Shown here: positions 42,902-51,606 of the stretch, one piece after another | Layout: each line of letters begins with the position of its first letter | Position numbering within the stretch: position 1 is the stretch's first letter | Source: Tumebacillus amylolyticus | Lineage (GTDB): Bacteria > Bacillota > Bacilli > Tumebacillales > Tumebacillaceae | DNA: 64,000 nucleotides | Assembly: GCF_016722965.1 (NCBI RefSeq) | Contig: NZ_JAEQNB010000001.1 | Span: 496,001-560,000 of the forward strand | Reading direction: 5' to 3' | Position numbers and translations under genes: made by a program | The notes under the pieces: generated by a model | What the model was told of the DNA's origin: nothing | Seen by the model: the letters and a program-made list of their open reading frames with translations, nothing else | Database searches by the model: none

Positions 42902-43150
42902 GTGCTGGTCTTAAAACGCAAAGTAGGCGAATCAATTATGATTGGCGAAGACGTTGAATTGATCGTGCTGGAGAAGGAAGGAGATACCGTCAAGATCGGG
43001 ATTCACGCGCCGCGAACCATTCGCGTGTTTCGCAAGGAACTCTATGAAGAGATCCGCCAAGCCAATCAACGTGCGTTTGCCTCCACATTGCCTCCGATGG
43101 CCGATCTGCAAAAAATGTGGCAGAAAAAATCGAAAATAGACGAAAACTAG
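42902..43150 (+). CDS. csrA: Carbon storage regulator / translational repressor CsrA
   Basis: 82 residues from GTG 42902, with AAAAGGAGGCGG just upstream inside fliW. Canonical sequence: LVLKRKVGESIMIGEDVELIVLEKEGDTVKIGIHAP, then the RNA-binding end VFRKELYEEI. It binds GGA motifs and blocks translation of hag. The C-terminal tail is a few residues longer than in B. subtilis. It sits 179 bases before hag, whose leader has two suitable sites. Confidence 0.97.
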   Translation: MLVLKRKVGESIMIGEDVELIVLEKEGDTVKIGIHAPRTIRVFRKELYEEIRQANQRAFASTLPPMADLQKMWQKKSKIDEN

Positions 43151-43224
43151 CAGAATGGGCCTCTTAGATTGAGATAATCAATCATGAGGTCCATTTTTCG
43201 ACTCAAACAGGCCTACAACGGGAT

Positions 43225-43251
43225 TAAGCTTTCGAACTCCCGTGACGATAT
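43225..43251 (+). promoter_or_regulatory. Sigma-D (sigma-28) promoter of hag
   Basis: TAAG at 43225-43228, exactly 15 bases, then GACGATAT at 43244-43251 (consensus TAAA-N15-GCCGATAT). Predicted start near 43258, giving a leader of about 70 bases. Confidence 0.75.
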
Positions 43252-43284
43252 AGAAAGTGTAAGAGATTCTCTTACAAAAAATTG

Positions 43285-43304
43285 GTCCCACAAGGACGTG
43301 GGAC
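43285..43304 (+). promoter_or_regulatory. CsrA-binding hairpin in the hag leader
   Basis: GTCCCAC and GTGGGAC form a perfect 7-base stem with the hexaloop AAGGAC. GGA displayed in a hairpin loop is the preferred CsrA target. Confidence 0.75.
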
Positions 43305-43312
43305 GACAATTC

Positions 43313-43324
43313 CAGGGAGGAAAC
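43313..43324 (+). promoter_or_regulatory. Second CsrA site overlapping the hag ribosome binding site
   Basis: CAGGGAGGAAAC contains GGA motifs within the Shine-Dalgarno sequence (ATG at 43330). Occupancy here would block ribosome entry, as known for hag in B. subtilis. Confidence 0.65.
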
Positions 43325-43329
43325 AAATC

Positions 43330-44145
43330 ATGCGTATTAACCACAACCTTACCGCTCTGAACACCTACAACCGTCTGACCTCTAACACCGAAAACGCTTC
43401 GAAATCCATGGAGAAACTGTCTTCCGGTCTCCGCATCAACCGCGCTGGCGACGATGCAGCAGGTCTGGCAATCTCCGAAAAAATGCGTGGCCAGATCCGT
43501 GGTCTTGACCAAGCATCCCGCAACTCCCAAGACGGTATCTCCCTCATCCAAACCGCTGAGGGCGCACTGAACGAAACCCACGACATCCTGCAACGTATGC
43601 GTGAGTTGGCTGTTCAATCCGCGAACGGTACCTACACCACCACCGACCGTGCGAAGATCGCAGGCGAAGTTAACCAACTTCAAAAAGAAATCACCCGTAT
43701 CGCGACCCAAACCGAGTTCAACACCAAGAAACTCCTCGCGACCGGTCTGACCCTTGACTTCCACGTTGGTGCGAACTCCGGCCAAACCATCACCCTCTCC
43801 ATCAACCAAATGGCTGCTTCTTCCCTGAAAGTTGACTCCGGTAGCATCACCGTTTCGATCCGTGCGAATGCTGAAGCAGCAGTTGCAAACATCAACTCCG
43901 CGATCAACACCGTCTCCAAAGAACGCGCGAACCTTGGTGCTTACCAAAACCGTCTCGAGCACACCATCAACAACCTCAGCACCTCTTCCGAGAACCTCAC
44001 CGCTGCGGAATCCCGCGTACGTGACGTTGACATGGCGAAAGAAATGATGAAGTTCACCAAGGACAACATCCTGTCCCAAGCGGCTCAAGCAATGCTCGCA
44101 CAAGCGAACCAACAACCGCAAGGCGTACTTCAACTTCTCCGCTAA
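43330..44145 (+). CDS. hag: Flagellin
   Basis: 271 residues from ATG 43330. N-terminal D0/D1 region [19 protein letters not shown] ... [29 protein letters not shown], and C-terminal D1/D0 region [26 protein letters not shown] ... [27 protein letters not shown]. The variable part between them is only about 70 residues, so the filament surface is a short-form flagellin. Several Ser/Thr in that part could carry glycans made by the island downstream. Base use suggests high expression. It has its own promoter, leader and terminator. Confidence 0.98.
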   Translation: MRINHNLTALNTYNRLTSNTENASKSMEKLSSGLRINRAGDDAAGLAISEKMRGQIRGLDQASRNSQDGISLIQTAEGALNETHDILQRMRELAVQSANGTYTTTDRAKIAGEVNQLQKEITRIATQTEFNTKKLLATGLTLDFHVGANSGQTITLSINQMAASSLKVDSGSITVSIRANAEAAVANINSAINTVSKERANLGAYQNRLEHTINNLSTSSENLTAAESRVRDVDMAKEMMKFTKDNILSQAAQAMLAQANQQPQGVLQLLR

Positions 44146-44164
44146 TTGGTTCTCCAATTGGTCC

Positions 44165-44198
44165 AAAAAGAGCCAACCCATTACGGTTGGCTCTTTTT
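44165..44198 (+). terminator. Terminator after hag
   Basis: AAAAAGAGCCAACC / GGTTGGCTCTTTTT perfect inverted repeat, 6-base loop. Confidence 0.92.
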
Positions 44199-44224
44199 AA
44201 ACGAAAAGAACGTATGGAGGCGAT

Positions 44225-44497
44225 TTGAATTTGTTAGGAACAGAGTTGAAAGCAGTAGCTTCTAAGTTCTACCGCATGGAAATCAACTCCGCCGTGCAAG
44301 ATTTGAATCGGGCGGTTGATCTCGTGGGAGAATTTGTATCAGAGGCGATTTCACAAGAAAAATTGTCGTCAGAACAATTGCAAGATGTTAACCAAACGCT
44401 GTCTTTGATTATGGACTGCCTCCAAAATGACGATTACATTCTGGTTGCAGACCTGTTCCAGCACGAGCTGGCGCCCCTGATCGAAGAACTTGGATAG
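44225..44497 (+). CDS. Small helical protein preceding the first Maf gene
   Basis: 90 residues from TTG 44225 (GGAGG only 4 bases before; TTG 44231 is an alternative). All-helical by appearance. Its C-terminal third (YILVADLFQHELAPLIEEL) aligns with the end of the 118-residue protein at 46468 (MVLFPDLLEYELKPLLQTF), so the two are distant paralogues, each directly upstream of a Maf-type protein. I do not recognise a named family. A partner or chaperone for Maf or flagellin is a guess from context. Confidence 0.75.
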   Translation: MNLLGTELKAVASKFYRMEINSAVQDLNRAVDLVGEFVSEAISQEKLSSEQLQDVNQTLSLIMDCLQNDDYILVADLFQHELAPLIEELG

Positions 44498-44510
44498 ATA
44501 GGAGTCAACC

Positions 44511-46496
44511 ATGAACACAACTTTCCAATCCAACCAACTCTGCTTGAACGAATACAACCAACATATTTTTGCAATGATCGAAGAACAGCAACTGGAACCG
44601 GTCGAGACGCTGCACGTTGGCGAAGACATGATCTTCAAATTGGTCGATGAACAAGGGCGAGAGTTTTATTCAGCCAGCGTTTACGACCCCGTTCATGAAG
44701 CTGATGTTTATTTGGAAGGTGTGAATTTCGACAACACGGGCTATATCATATTTGGACTCTCTTCAACTGCACTGATCCGTACCGTTTTGGAACGAAAAAC
44801 AGACAACTCGTGGGTATTTATCATCGAGCCGGATCTCCGACTCATCAAAGCGTTTCTTTCGGAATTTGATTTTAGCCGCTACCAGTCGGCAGACTTACAA
44901 CGCATCGTTTTCTTTGGTGGAGAAGAAGCACAACTGAAAGAATATCTCTCCGCATTTTGTAACTCGTTGGTTGGCTATTACTTCATGCAAACGGAAGTAT
45001 TGCGGACCTTCCCGGCCATCCGCCGGAACAAAGACTTGTTCGACCGTGCATACGAAGTTGTGGCGGGTTTCATAAAGTTGAATGTCACCAATATCGGAAA
45101 TTCGTTGGACGATACCTTGATGGGGATCACGAACGAATTGAAGAATTTGAAATATATAATGAACCAAGAGAAACGCTTCAAACACCTCGAAAATGCTTAC
45201 AAGGACAAGCCGATCATCTGTGTCGCTTCAGGACCGTCTCTGGACAAGCAAATTCCTTTGTTGCGAGAGGCCAAGGGGAAAGCCGTTATCATTTGCGCAG
45301 AATCCACCTTGCGGGTTCTCTTGAACAACGGAATCGAGCCGGACTTCGTCAGCATCCTCGAGCGGGGAACCCCCTCGTATGAGATCAGTCTCGCGGGGCT
45401 GGAAATTCCGCAAGAGACAGCGTTGGTAGGGCTTTCGCTGATCGATCATCGGATCTATGAGAAATGGCACCGCTACCAATTCACGAGTTTTAAATCAAAC
45501 ATTGCACACAGTCGTTTTTTGAACGAACTGTTTCACGGAGATTTTGGTGAGATGTATTCCGGCAATTCCAGCGCCCACATGAATTTCTCCTTGGCAAAAT
45601 ACTTGGGCGGAAACCCGATCGTGTTCATCGGCCAAGACTTGGCTTACTCAGAAACCGGGCAAACGCACAGCAAGGACAGTGTCTATGTGAACGGAACGAA
45701 GGGGCTGGATCAACAACAGATCGAGAGCATCCAAAAACCTCTGAAAACCGAGAAAGAAGATGAGAACAATGCGGTGTATCTGGACGGGTACTACGGCGGC
45801 AAAGTGAAGTCGCGCGACCTCTGGGCGATTTTTAAACAATGGATGGACAATTTGGTTCACCTACTTGGTGAAGGAATCCAAGTGATCAATTCGACAGAAG
45901 GCGGGGCACGGATTGAAGGATGTGAGCAAATTCCTTTCAAAGACGTTGTGGAAACCTACTGCCAGAATCCGATTCCCTCTATTTCCACCGTGTACGATCA
46001 ACTTCCGATACCCGATCATGAACCGAAAGTCTACTTGCAGTTGCTTTGCAACCGCGTAGACGAAATCAAGCGAATCTACAAAGAAATTCGTGAGATGACA
46101 GACGTCAACCGCAAGAACTTGAAAGAGTTGTACGATGACATCGAGAACGGCAAATTGGATCTGGTCGAGGCAAGAGCGGCACGCGTGCTTCGTAACACGG
46201 AGAAACTGATTCACCACTTCTTGGCAGAACCGTACGCAGCATTTTTCTACCGTCCGTTGATCGCCAACTTGCACGTGAAGTCAAACCCGATCTCTCGCAT
46301 CAGCTCTATGGAGCGGTTGCAAACGATTCTTCGGTACCAAGATTTCTTCATGCATCGCGTAATCTTCTTTGCTCATCAATTGGAGGAGACGTATGAGCAG
46401 GGCTTCCAACAGGTGGCAAAGGATTTCGGATATTCAGTGGATGATTTTGAGAGAGAGGTACTGGAAGATGGAGAACACGAAACAACTGGTGAGTGA
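44511..46496 (+). CDS. Motility-associated factor (Maf) glycosyltransferase-like protein, 661 aa
   Basis: Maf/DUF115 (MptE-like) family. The N-terminal domain has GREFYSASVYDPVHEAD. The central domain has VASGPSLDKQIPLLREAKGKAVIICAESTLR near 240 and IGQDLAYSETGQTHSKDS near 375, then NSTEGGARIEG near 463. The C-terminal 150 residues are helical. Maf proteins transfer pseudaminic or legionaminic acid to Ser/Thr of flagellin in the cytoplasm. The setting between hag and a nonulosonic-acid operon fits. Translation is coupled to the next gene, which starts inside its 3' end. It looks more AT-rich than flanking flagellar genes. Confidence 0.9.
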   Translation: MNTTFQSNQLCLNEYNQHIFAMIEEQQLEPVETLHVGEDMIFKLVDEQGREFYSASVYDPVHEADVYLEGVNFDNTGYIIFGLSSTALIRTVLERKTDNSWVFIIEPDLRLIKAFLSEFDFSRYQSADLQRIVFFGGEEAQLKEYLSAFCNSLVGYYFMQTEVLRTFPAIRRNKDLFDRAYEVVAGFIKLNVTNIGNSLDDTLMGITNELKNLKYIMNQEKRFKHLENAYKDKPIICVASGPSLDKQIPLLREAKGKAVIICAESTLRVLLNNGIEPDFVSILERGTPSYEISLAGLEIPQETALVGLSLIDHRIYEKWHRYQFTSFKSNIAHSRFLNELFHGDFGEMYSGNSSAHMNFSLAKYLGGNPIVFIGQDLAYSETGQTHSKDSVYVNGTKGLDQQQIESIQKPLKTEKEDENNAVYLDGYYGGKVKSRDLWAIFKQWMDNLVHLLGEGIQVINSTEGGARIEGCEQIPFKDVVETYCQNPIPSISTVYDQLPIPDHEPKVYLQLLCNRVDEIKRIYKEIREMTDVNRKNLKELYDDIENGKLDLVEARAARVLRNTEKLIHHFLAEPYAAFFYRPLIANLHVKSNPISRISSMERLQTILRYQDFFMHRVIFFAHQLEETYEQGFQQVAKDFGYSVDDFEREVLEDGEHETTGE

Positions 46497-46824
46497 GACC
46501 AAAGAGAGTTTGCAAGGCTATCTCCCAAAATTGATCCATGCTTGCGAAGACATCGCATCCCAACTGCAAAGCAGCCAAGATTCGTGGGTCCCTTTGTTCA
46601 ACGCCCTGCTGGAAGGAGTTCAGTGGGTGATGAACGCTGTAACGGGGATTCAAAGCGTTCAATCGGAAGAACTTAGCCAGTTGAAGCTAACCCGGTTGCA
46701 AGAAGTGCTCGTCGAGGTGCAGGAAGCGCTTACCAACCAAGACATGGTGCTGTTCCCTGATCTGCTGGAGTATGAGTTGAAACCACTCTTGCAAACCTTC
46801 TTGGAACAAGTAGAAGGGAAGTAG
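46468..46824 (+). CDS. Small helical protein preceding the second Maf gene
   Basis: 118 residues; ATG 46468 lies 29 bases inside the end of the upstream Maf gene. Helical throughout; it ends in a motif shared with the 90-residue protein at 44225 (D.(I/V)L...DL...EL.PL). The pairing of this module with a Maf gene is repeated twice in the locus, pointing to a functional partnership. No named family recognised. The start is inferred from context because the ribosome binding site is weak. Confidence 0.7.
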   Translation: MENTKQLVSETKESLQGYLPKLIHACEDIASQLQSSQDSWVPLFNALLEGVQWVMNAVTGIQSVQSEELSQLKLTRLQEVLVEVQEALTNQDMVLFPDLLEYELKPLLQTFLEQVEGK

Positions 46825-46827
46825 TGA

Positions 46828-48153
46828 ATGGTACGGGTTGCATTCACTGAGTCGAAAACAGGGCTTTTGACAGGCCGTTGCGAAGCGGAAGGCCGTGAAT
46901 TTTGGTTGCACAGTCCGTATGATCCTGTACGTGAAGCAGAGCGTACGATGCAGGCACAACTTGCCGTCGCGCAGGAACCTTTTGACAGTTGGATTGTCTA
47001 CGGCTTCGGTTGTGGTCACCATCTGCGAGCCTTGCTCAAAGAGCCGATGTTGGAAGGGAAATTGATCGAGGTTTGGGAAACCAACCTCGAATTTTTCCAT
47101 TCGGTGTCTCAGAGACCGGAAGTGGCGGATCTGTTGGAGAATCCCCGGATTCGCGTACAGGCGACGGCGGACATCTCGGAGTTGGCGCGCTATAGCGAAT
47201 CGTGGGAGGAGCAGAGACCGTTTTTACTCGTCCATGAGCCTTCGCTTCGGCTGATGCCTCCGCATTTGCAGCCGTTCCAAGAGTTGCTGGTTCGGTACAA
47301 GATGTTTCTCAATGGGTTGTCTTCGTTCGGAGAGCAGATGCAGGAAAACTTCCAGAAAAACGTCTCCCTCTCCAAGCCTGGTATCGCACGGTTTGTAGGT
47401 CAGTTTGAAGAGATTCCGTTTTTGCTGATTTCAGCGGGCCCTTCCTTGCAAAGGAATCTCCATCTGGTAGAAGAAGCCAAGAAACACTGTTTGGTCGGTT
47501 GTGTAGGTACGGCCTTGAAACCGGTCGTACAAGCGGGGGTTGAGCCTGATTTCTTCATGATCATCGATCCAAAAGAACAGGTTGCGGAACAAGTGGAAGG
47601 TCTTGAGGAACACCGATTGCCTTTCTTTTTCATGAGTACGGCGCATCATCGTGTGGCACAGCAACATCGCGGGCCGGCGTTTCTCGTCTACCAAGAAGGG
47701 TACGAACCAGCTGAGCGGGCAGCGCAGGAGCAGAACGAACCTACCGTGAAAACGGGAGGCTCTGTTTCGACGGCGCTGTTCGAACTGGTTTTGCAGTTTG
47801 GTGCGAACCCGGTTTGTTTAATCGGGCAAGACTTGGCCTATACGGATCAGAAAAGTCATGTGACAGGAGCTCACATGGAGCGCGAAGTTTCCGATCTGAG
47901 CGGGACGGTACACGTTGAGAATTTCTGGCGCACGGGTACCGTCCCGACGGTGCGCAACTTGGTGGTCTATCGCGATTATCTCCAACGTCGTTCCAGCGGA
48001 CAGGGCGCTGCTCTGTACAACGCGACCGAGGGTGGCGCTTTTATCGAAGGGTTTCATCATGTGACATTGGAGTCGTTTCTAGATGAGGTTCGACACGTGG
48101 ATGCAGAGGTAGCGCGGGGTCGGTTACGAGAGCTCGTACACGGGAGGAAGTAG
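46828..48153 (+). CDS. Motility-associated factor (Maf) glycosyltransferase-like protein, 441 aa
   Basis: Second Maf-family protein, four bases after the small gene. It shares with the first Maf the motifs EGREFWLHSPYDPVREAE (N-terminus), ISAGPSLQRNLHLVEEAK near 200, LIGQDLAYTDQKSHVTGAH near 330 and NATEGGAFIEG near 396. It lacks the long helical C-terminus of the 661-residue protein. Two Maf enzymes could modify different sites on flagellin or use different sugars. It ends one base before the dehydratase gene. Confidence 0.88.
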   Translation: MVRVAFTESKTGLLTGRCEAEGREFWLHSPYDPVREAERTMQAQLAVAQEPFDSWIVYGFGCGHHLRALLKEPMLEGKLIEVWETNLEFFHSVSQRPEVADLLENPRIRVQATADISELARYSESWEEQRPFLLVHEPSLRLMPPHLQPFQELLVRYKMFLNGLSSFGEQMQENFQKNVSLSKPGIARFVGQFEEIPFLLISAGPSLQRNLHLVEEAKKHCLVGCVGTALKPVVQAGVEPDFFMIIDPKEQVAEQVEGLEEHRLPFFFMSTAHHRVAQQHRGPAFLVYQEGYEPAERAAQEQNEPTVKTGGSVSTALFELVLQFGANPVCLIGQDLAYTDQKSHVTGAHMEREVSDLSGTVHVENFWRTGTVPTVRNLVVYRDYLQRRSSGQGAALYNATEGGAFIEGFHHVTLESFLDEVRHVDAEVARGRLRELVHGRK

Positions 48154-48154
48154 G

Positions 48155-49162
48155 ATGGATTACCAAGGAAAAAAAATCCTGATCATCGGCGGTACGGGAA
48201 CGATCGGGTATATGTTGACAGACTATCTGCTTCGTGAGAACCCGCAGGTCATTCGAATTTTCAGCCGAGATGAGTACAAGCAGTTTACGATGCAGAGGGA
48301 TTTTTCCGAATACGCCTCGCAGATGCGGTTTTTGATCGGGGATGTTCGGGACGGGCAACGGTTGGCTCGGGCGATGGAAGATATCGACTATGTTTTCCAC
48401 TTGGCTGCCATGAAGCATGTTCCTTTTTGTGAGTACAATCCGTTTGAAGCTGTGCAGACGAATGTCATCGGGACGCAGAACGTCATCCAAGCTGCGATCC
48501 AGAACGGGGTTCGGAAAGTCCTGTTCACGTCAACGGACAAAGCCATCTCCCCGACCAACACGTACGGGGCGACCAAGTTAACGGCGGAGCGGTTGATCTC
48601 GGCTGCCGAGTACCAAAAGGGACCGAAACAGACGGTGTTTGCCTCGGTTCGTTTTGGCAACGTGATGGGCTCGCGCGGTTCGGTCATCCCCTTGTTTGAA
48701 AAGCAAATCGTGGAACGCCGTCAGATCACAGTGACCGACATGTCGATGACGCGCTATATGATGACGCCGAACCAAGCGATTACGTTGATGTTGAAAGCGA
48801 CCTTGCTGTCCCAAGGCGGCGAAGTGTTTGTTCTCAAGATGCCGACGGTGCGGCTGTCCGACCTCGCCGAAGTCGTGATCGAAGAAGGAACCCGTAAGCA
48901 CGGAATCACCGATGAGGTCGAGATTCTAGAGACCGGCATGCGTCCGGGGGAAAAAATGTACGAAGAGTTGATGACCGATGACGAACTTCGCCAATCGTTT
49001 GAAACTCCGGAGATGTTCATCATCCCGTCGCCGTTCCGAGAGCGTCATGACGAATATCCGGAAGCGGTCAAAACACTTCCCCGTGAAGTGTCGTCTCATA
49101 CGGATCAACCGATCGACAAAGAAACCCTGCGCAATTGGATCTTGCAAGAGCGACTGCTGTAG
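48155..49162 (+). CDS. pseB: UDP-N-acetylglucosamine 4,6-dehydratase-type SDR (PseB/CapD family)
   Basis: 335 residues. NAD-binding IIGGTGTIGYML at the N-terminus, FHLAAMKHVP near 85, and the catalytic stretch TSTDKAISPTNTYGATKLTAERL, which is typical of PseB/FlaA1/CapD-type inverting dehydratases. It should act on UDP-GlcNAc at the start of pseudaminic-acid synthesis. Because a second SDR (52687) is in the same operon, the first step could instead be split between two enzymes, as I recall for the Pen/Pal pair of Bacillus thuringiensis. The symbol is therefore tentative. Confidence 0.8.
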   Translation: MDYQGKKILIIGGTGTIGYMLTDYLLRENPQVIRIFSRDEYKQFTMQRDFSEYASQMRFLIGDVRDGQRLARAMEDIDYVFHLAAMKHVPFCEYNPFEAVQTNVIGTQNVIQAAIQNGVRKVLFTSTDKAISPTNTYGATKLTAERLISAAEYQKGPKQTVFASVRFGNVMGSRGSVIPLFEKQIVERRQITVTDMSMTRYMMTPNQAITLMLKATLLSQGGEVFVLKMPTVRLSDLAEVVIEEGTRKHGITDEVEILETGMRPGEKMYEELMTDDELRQSFETPEMFIIPSPFRERHDEYPEAVKTLPREVSSHTDQPIDKETLRNWILQERLL

Positions 49163-49180
49163 GCACGAGGAGGAACCCCT

Positions 49181-49915
49181 ATGACAAAAAAAGTCGTGAT
49201 CATGCAAGCACGGATGGGTTCTACGCGCTTGCCCGGCAAAGTTTTAAAGACCTTGCACGGTAAAAGTGTGTTGGCACACGGCATTGAGCGTTGCCTGGCC
49301 ATGAAGCATGCAGACGTGGTGGTCATCGCCACGACAGACGGCCCGGAGGACGACTTGATCGTGCAAGAAGCAGAGCGTTTGGGCGTTCCGTGCTTTCGGG
49401 GCAGTGAGCGCGATGTGCTCAGCCGCTACTACGGAGCGGCTCGTGCGCACGGGGCGGATGTCGTCATTCGCGTGACATCCGACTGCCCGTTGCTCGATCA
49501 CGCCGTCGCGGACGATGTGGTGGAGCGTTTTCTCGCAGGTGTTTCCTATGACTATCTGAGCAACACGTTGGAGCGGAGTTTCCCGCGAGGATTGGATACG
49601 GAAGTATTTACGATGGAAGCCTTGGCAACGACGATGCAAGAAGCGGAGCAGGAGTTTGAGCGTGAACATGTCACGCCGTTTCTCTATCGAAATTCGGAGC
49701 GCTTCCATGTCGGGTCCTATGCGTGGAGCCAGGATCTCTCGCGCTACCGGTGGACGCTGGACACGCAAGAAGATTGGGAGTTGATCTCTGCCGTGTACGA
49801 CCGCCTCTATGAAGGCAAGTTGTTCGGTTGGCGGGAGGTTTTGGCGTTGATGGAGCGGGAGCCGGAACTGACAGCGATCAATGCGCATGTGGAGCAGAAA
49901 AAGTTAGGGGAGTAA
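49181..49915 (+). CDS. pseF: Acylneuraminate cytidylyltransferase-family protein (PseF/SpsF)
   Basis: 244 residues, AGGAGGAAC upstream. CMP-sugar synthetase-like: VIMQARMGSTRLPGKVLKTL at the N-terminus (nucleotide-binding), RGSERDVLSRYYGAA near 72, RVTSDCPLLD near 98 and SNTLERSFPRGLDTEV. SpsF/PseF-type enzymes activate the nonulosonic acid as a CMP-sugar for the Maf transferase. Adjacent pseG confirms the pathway. Confidence 0.9.
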   Translation: MTKKVVIMQARMGSTRLPGKVLKTLHGKSVLAHGIERCLAMKHADVVVIATTDGPEDDLIVQEAERLGVPCFRGSERDVLSRYYGAARAHGADVVIRVTSDCPLLDHAVADDVVERFLAGVSYDYLSNTLERSFPRGLDTEVFTMEALATTMQEAEQEFEREHVTPFLYRNSERFHVGSYAWSQDLSRYRWTLDTQEDWELISAVYDRLYEGKLFGWREVLALMEREPELTAINAHVEQKKLGE

Positions 49916-49918
49916 GCG

Positions 49919-51019
49919 ATGAGTGCACAACCGGTTTCGATCTGGATTCGTGCCGATGCTTCTGTTGGAACCGGCACGGGGCATGTCATGCGGTGCTTGA
50001 CGCTGGCTCATGAATTGCGGGAAAAGGGCGCACACGTGCGCTTTCTCTCGCGGCTGTTCCCGGGGAACCTCTGTGATTTCGTGTCTGACCAAGGCTTCGA
50101 CGTCGTGCGCCTGCCTTGGCAGGAATCGGACGTGGAGCCATGGTTGGGCGTGACGTGGCAAGAAGATGCGCAGCAGGTTCTGGACGTGCTTCGTGCAGAG
50201 GGACAACCCGTCGATTGGCTGATCGTCGATCACTACGGATTGGATGCGCGGTGGGAACGGCAGGTGCGCGGAGGTGTCCGCCGGCTTATGGCGATCGACG
50301 ACACGGCCGACCGTCCGCACGAGTGCGATCTGCTGCTGGATCAGAATTTGCATGAGCAGTCGGAGGCGCGATATCGCCACCTCGTGCCTTCGTCCTGCGA
50401 GACGCTGTTCGGCCCGCACTTTGCGCTGTTGCGGCCGGAGTTTCGAGAGACGCGCAAGCAAGTTTCGGTTCGACAACGAGGCATCAAAAAAATCTTGGTC
50501 TTCTTCGGAGGCACCGATCCGACGCGAGAAACGGAGAAAGCCGTAGAAGCGTTGGCGAGTTTGCAGCCTGCCGATTGGACGTTCGATGTCATTGTCGGCG
50601 GGACCAACCCGCAACGGGAACGAATGGAGCAACTCGTAGCGGGGACGTCAAACGCCGCTTTTTATTGCCAAGTTTCCGATATGGCGGCGAAGATGGCCGC
50701 GGCCGACCTCTCGATTGGAGCGGGCGGTTCGGCGACATGGGAGCGTTGCTGCCTGGGCTTGCCGTCCCTGCAGATCGTCGTCGCGGACAACCAGCGTGAA
50801 ATCGCGGAGAATGTCGCACGCGTCGGAGCGAGCGTTACTCTCGGGGAAGCGGTTGAGGTAACGGCAGATCGAATCCGAGCAGGAGTCGAGCGCTTTTTGA
50901 CCCGGCCGGAGACGTTGGCGGAAATGTCCCGACGCGCCATGAAACTGGTTGATGGAGAAGGGGCCGCACGAGTTGGAGAGCGCTTGCTTGCATGTGCAGA
51001 AAGGGAGGAACGGGCATGA
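49919..51019 (+). CDS. pseG: UDP-2,4-diacetamido-2,4,6-trideoxy-altrose hydrolase (PseG/SpsG)
   Basis: 366 residues. GT-B-fold hydrolase pattern: IRADASVGTGTGHVMRCLTLAHEL at the N-terminus, VDHYGLDARWERQVR near 102, LVFFGGTDPTRETEKAVEAL near 193, and SIGAGGSATWERCCLGLPSL near 265. PseG removes UDP from the diamino sugar to give the substrate of PseI. The last four bases overlap the start of the formyltransferase gene (ATGA), so the two act in sequence or together. Confidence 0.92.
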   Translation: MSAQPVSIWIRADASVGTGTGHVMRCLTLAHELREKGAHVRFLSRLFPGNLCDFVSDQGFDVVRLPWQESDVEPWLGVTWQEDAQQVLDVLRAEGQPVDWLIVDHYGLDARWERQVRGGVRRLMAIDDTADRPHECDLLLDQNLHEQSEARYRHLVPSSCETLFGPHFALLRPEFRETRKQVSVRQRGIKKILVFFGGTDPTRETEKAVEALASLQPADWTFDVIVGGTNPQRERMEQLVAGTSNAAFYCQVSDMAAKMAAADLSIGAGGSATWERCCLGLPSLQIVVADNQREIAENVARVGASVTLGEAVEVTADRIRAGVERFLTRPETLAEMSRRAMKLVDGEGAARVGERLLACAEREERA

Positions 51020-51603
51020 AAATTCTCTTGCTCGGGCCGGAACGACCGGAGTTTGTGGCGTATCTGCGCGCAAAGGGCGATGACGTTCATGTAACGGAAG
51101 CGCCGCTCCACGGTACGTCTGAGCTCTTGGAGGGCGTGGATTTTCTCATCAGTTACGGGTATCGCCATATCTTGCGTGCAGATGTGCTCGACCGGTTTCC
51201 GAAGCGGGCGATCAATTTGCACATCTCCCTGTTGCCGTGGAACCGCGGCGCGGACCCGAACTTGTGGAGTTTTTTGGAGGATAGCCCGAAGGGCGTCACG
51301 ATTCATGAGTTGGACCCGGGGATCGACACGGGCGGCATTCTCGCGCAACAGGAAGTCGGCTATGAGCACGACGACACGCTGGCTTCGAGTTACGCCCGAC
51401 TGACGAGCGCGATCCAAGAGTTGTTCTTCCGCGAGTGGCCGGGGATCCGCAACGGAGAGACGCAAGCACGCCTGCAAGTACAGGGTGGAAGTTTCCATCT
51501 CGTCAAACACAAACAGCCGTACGAACATCTCCTGACCGCGGGCTGGAACACTCCGGTCCGCGATTTGATCGGGAAGGCGCTTACGAATCCGCAGGGGGTG
51601 TAG
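51016..51603 (+). CDS. Formyltransferase-fold sugar N-formyltransferase (PseJ-like), in place of PseH
   Basis: 195 residues from ATG 51016. Formyltransferase core: SYGYRHIL near 55, then INLHISLLPWNRGADPNLWSFL near 75-95 (the Asn/His motif of methionyl-tRNA and ArnA-type formyltransferases), and TIHELDPGIDTGGILAQ with the catalytic Asp. It lacks the C-terminal domain of tRNA formyltransferases and is overlapped with pseG. No GNAT acetyltransferase (PseH) is present, so it probably formylates the 4-amino group of the sugar precursor using N10-formyl-tetrahydrofolate. I recall a PseJ of this type from a Bacillaceae species, but have not verified this. Confidence 0.82.
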   Translation: MKILLLGPERPEFVAYLRAKGDDVHVTEAPLHGTSELLEGVDFLISYGYRHILRADVLDRFPKRAINLHISLLPWNRGADPNLWSFLEDSPKGVTIHELDPGIDTGGILAQQEVGYEHDDTLASSYARLTSAIQELFFREWPGIRNGETQARLQVQGGSFHLVKHKQPYEHLLTAGWNTPVRDLIGKALTNPQGV

Positions 51604-51606
51604 AAC

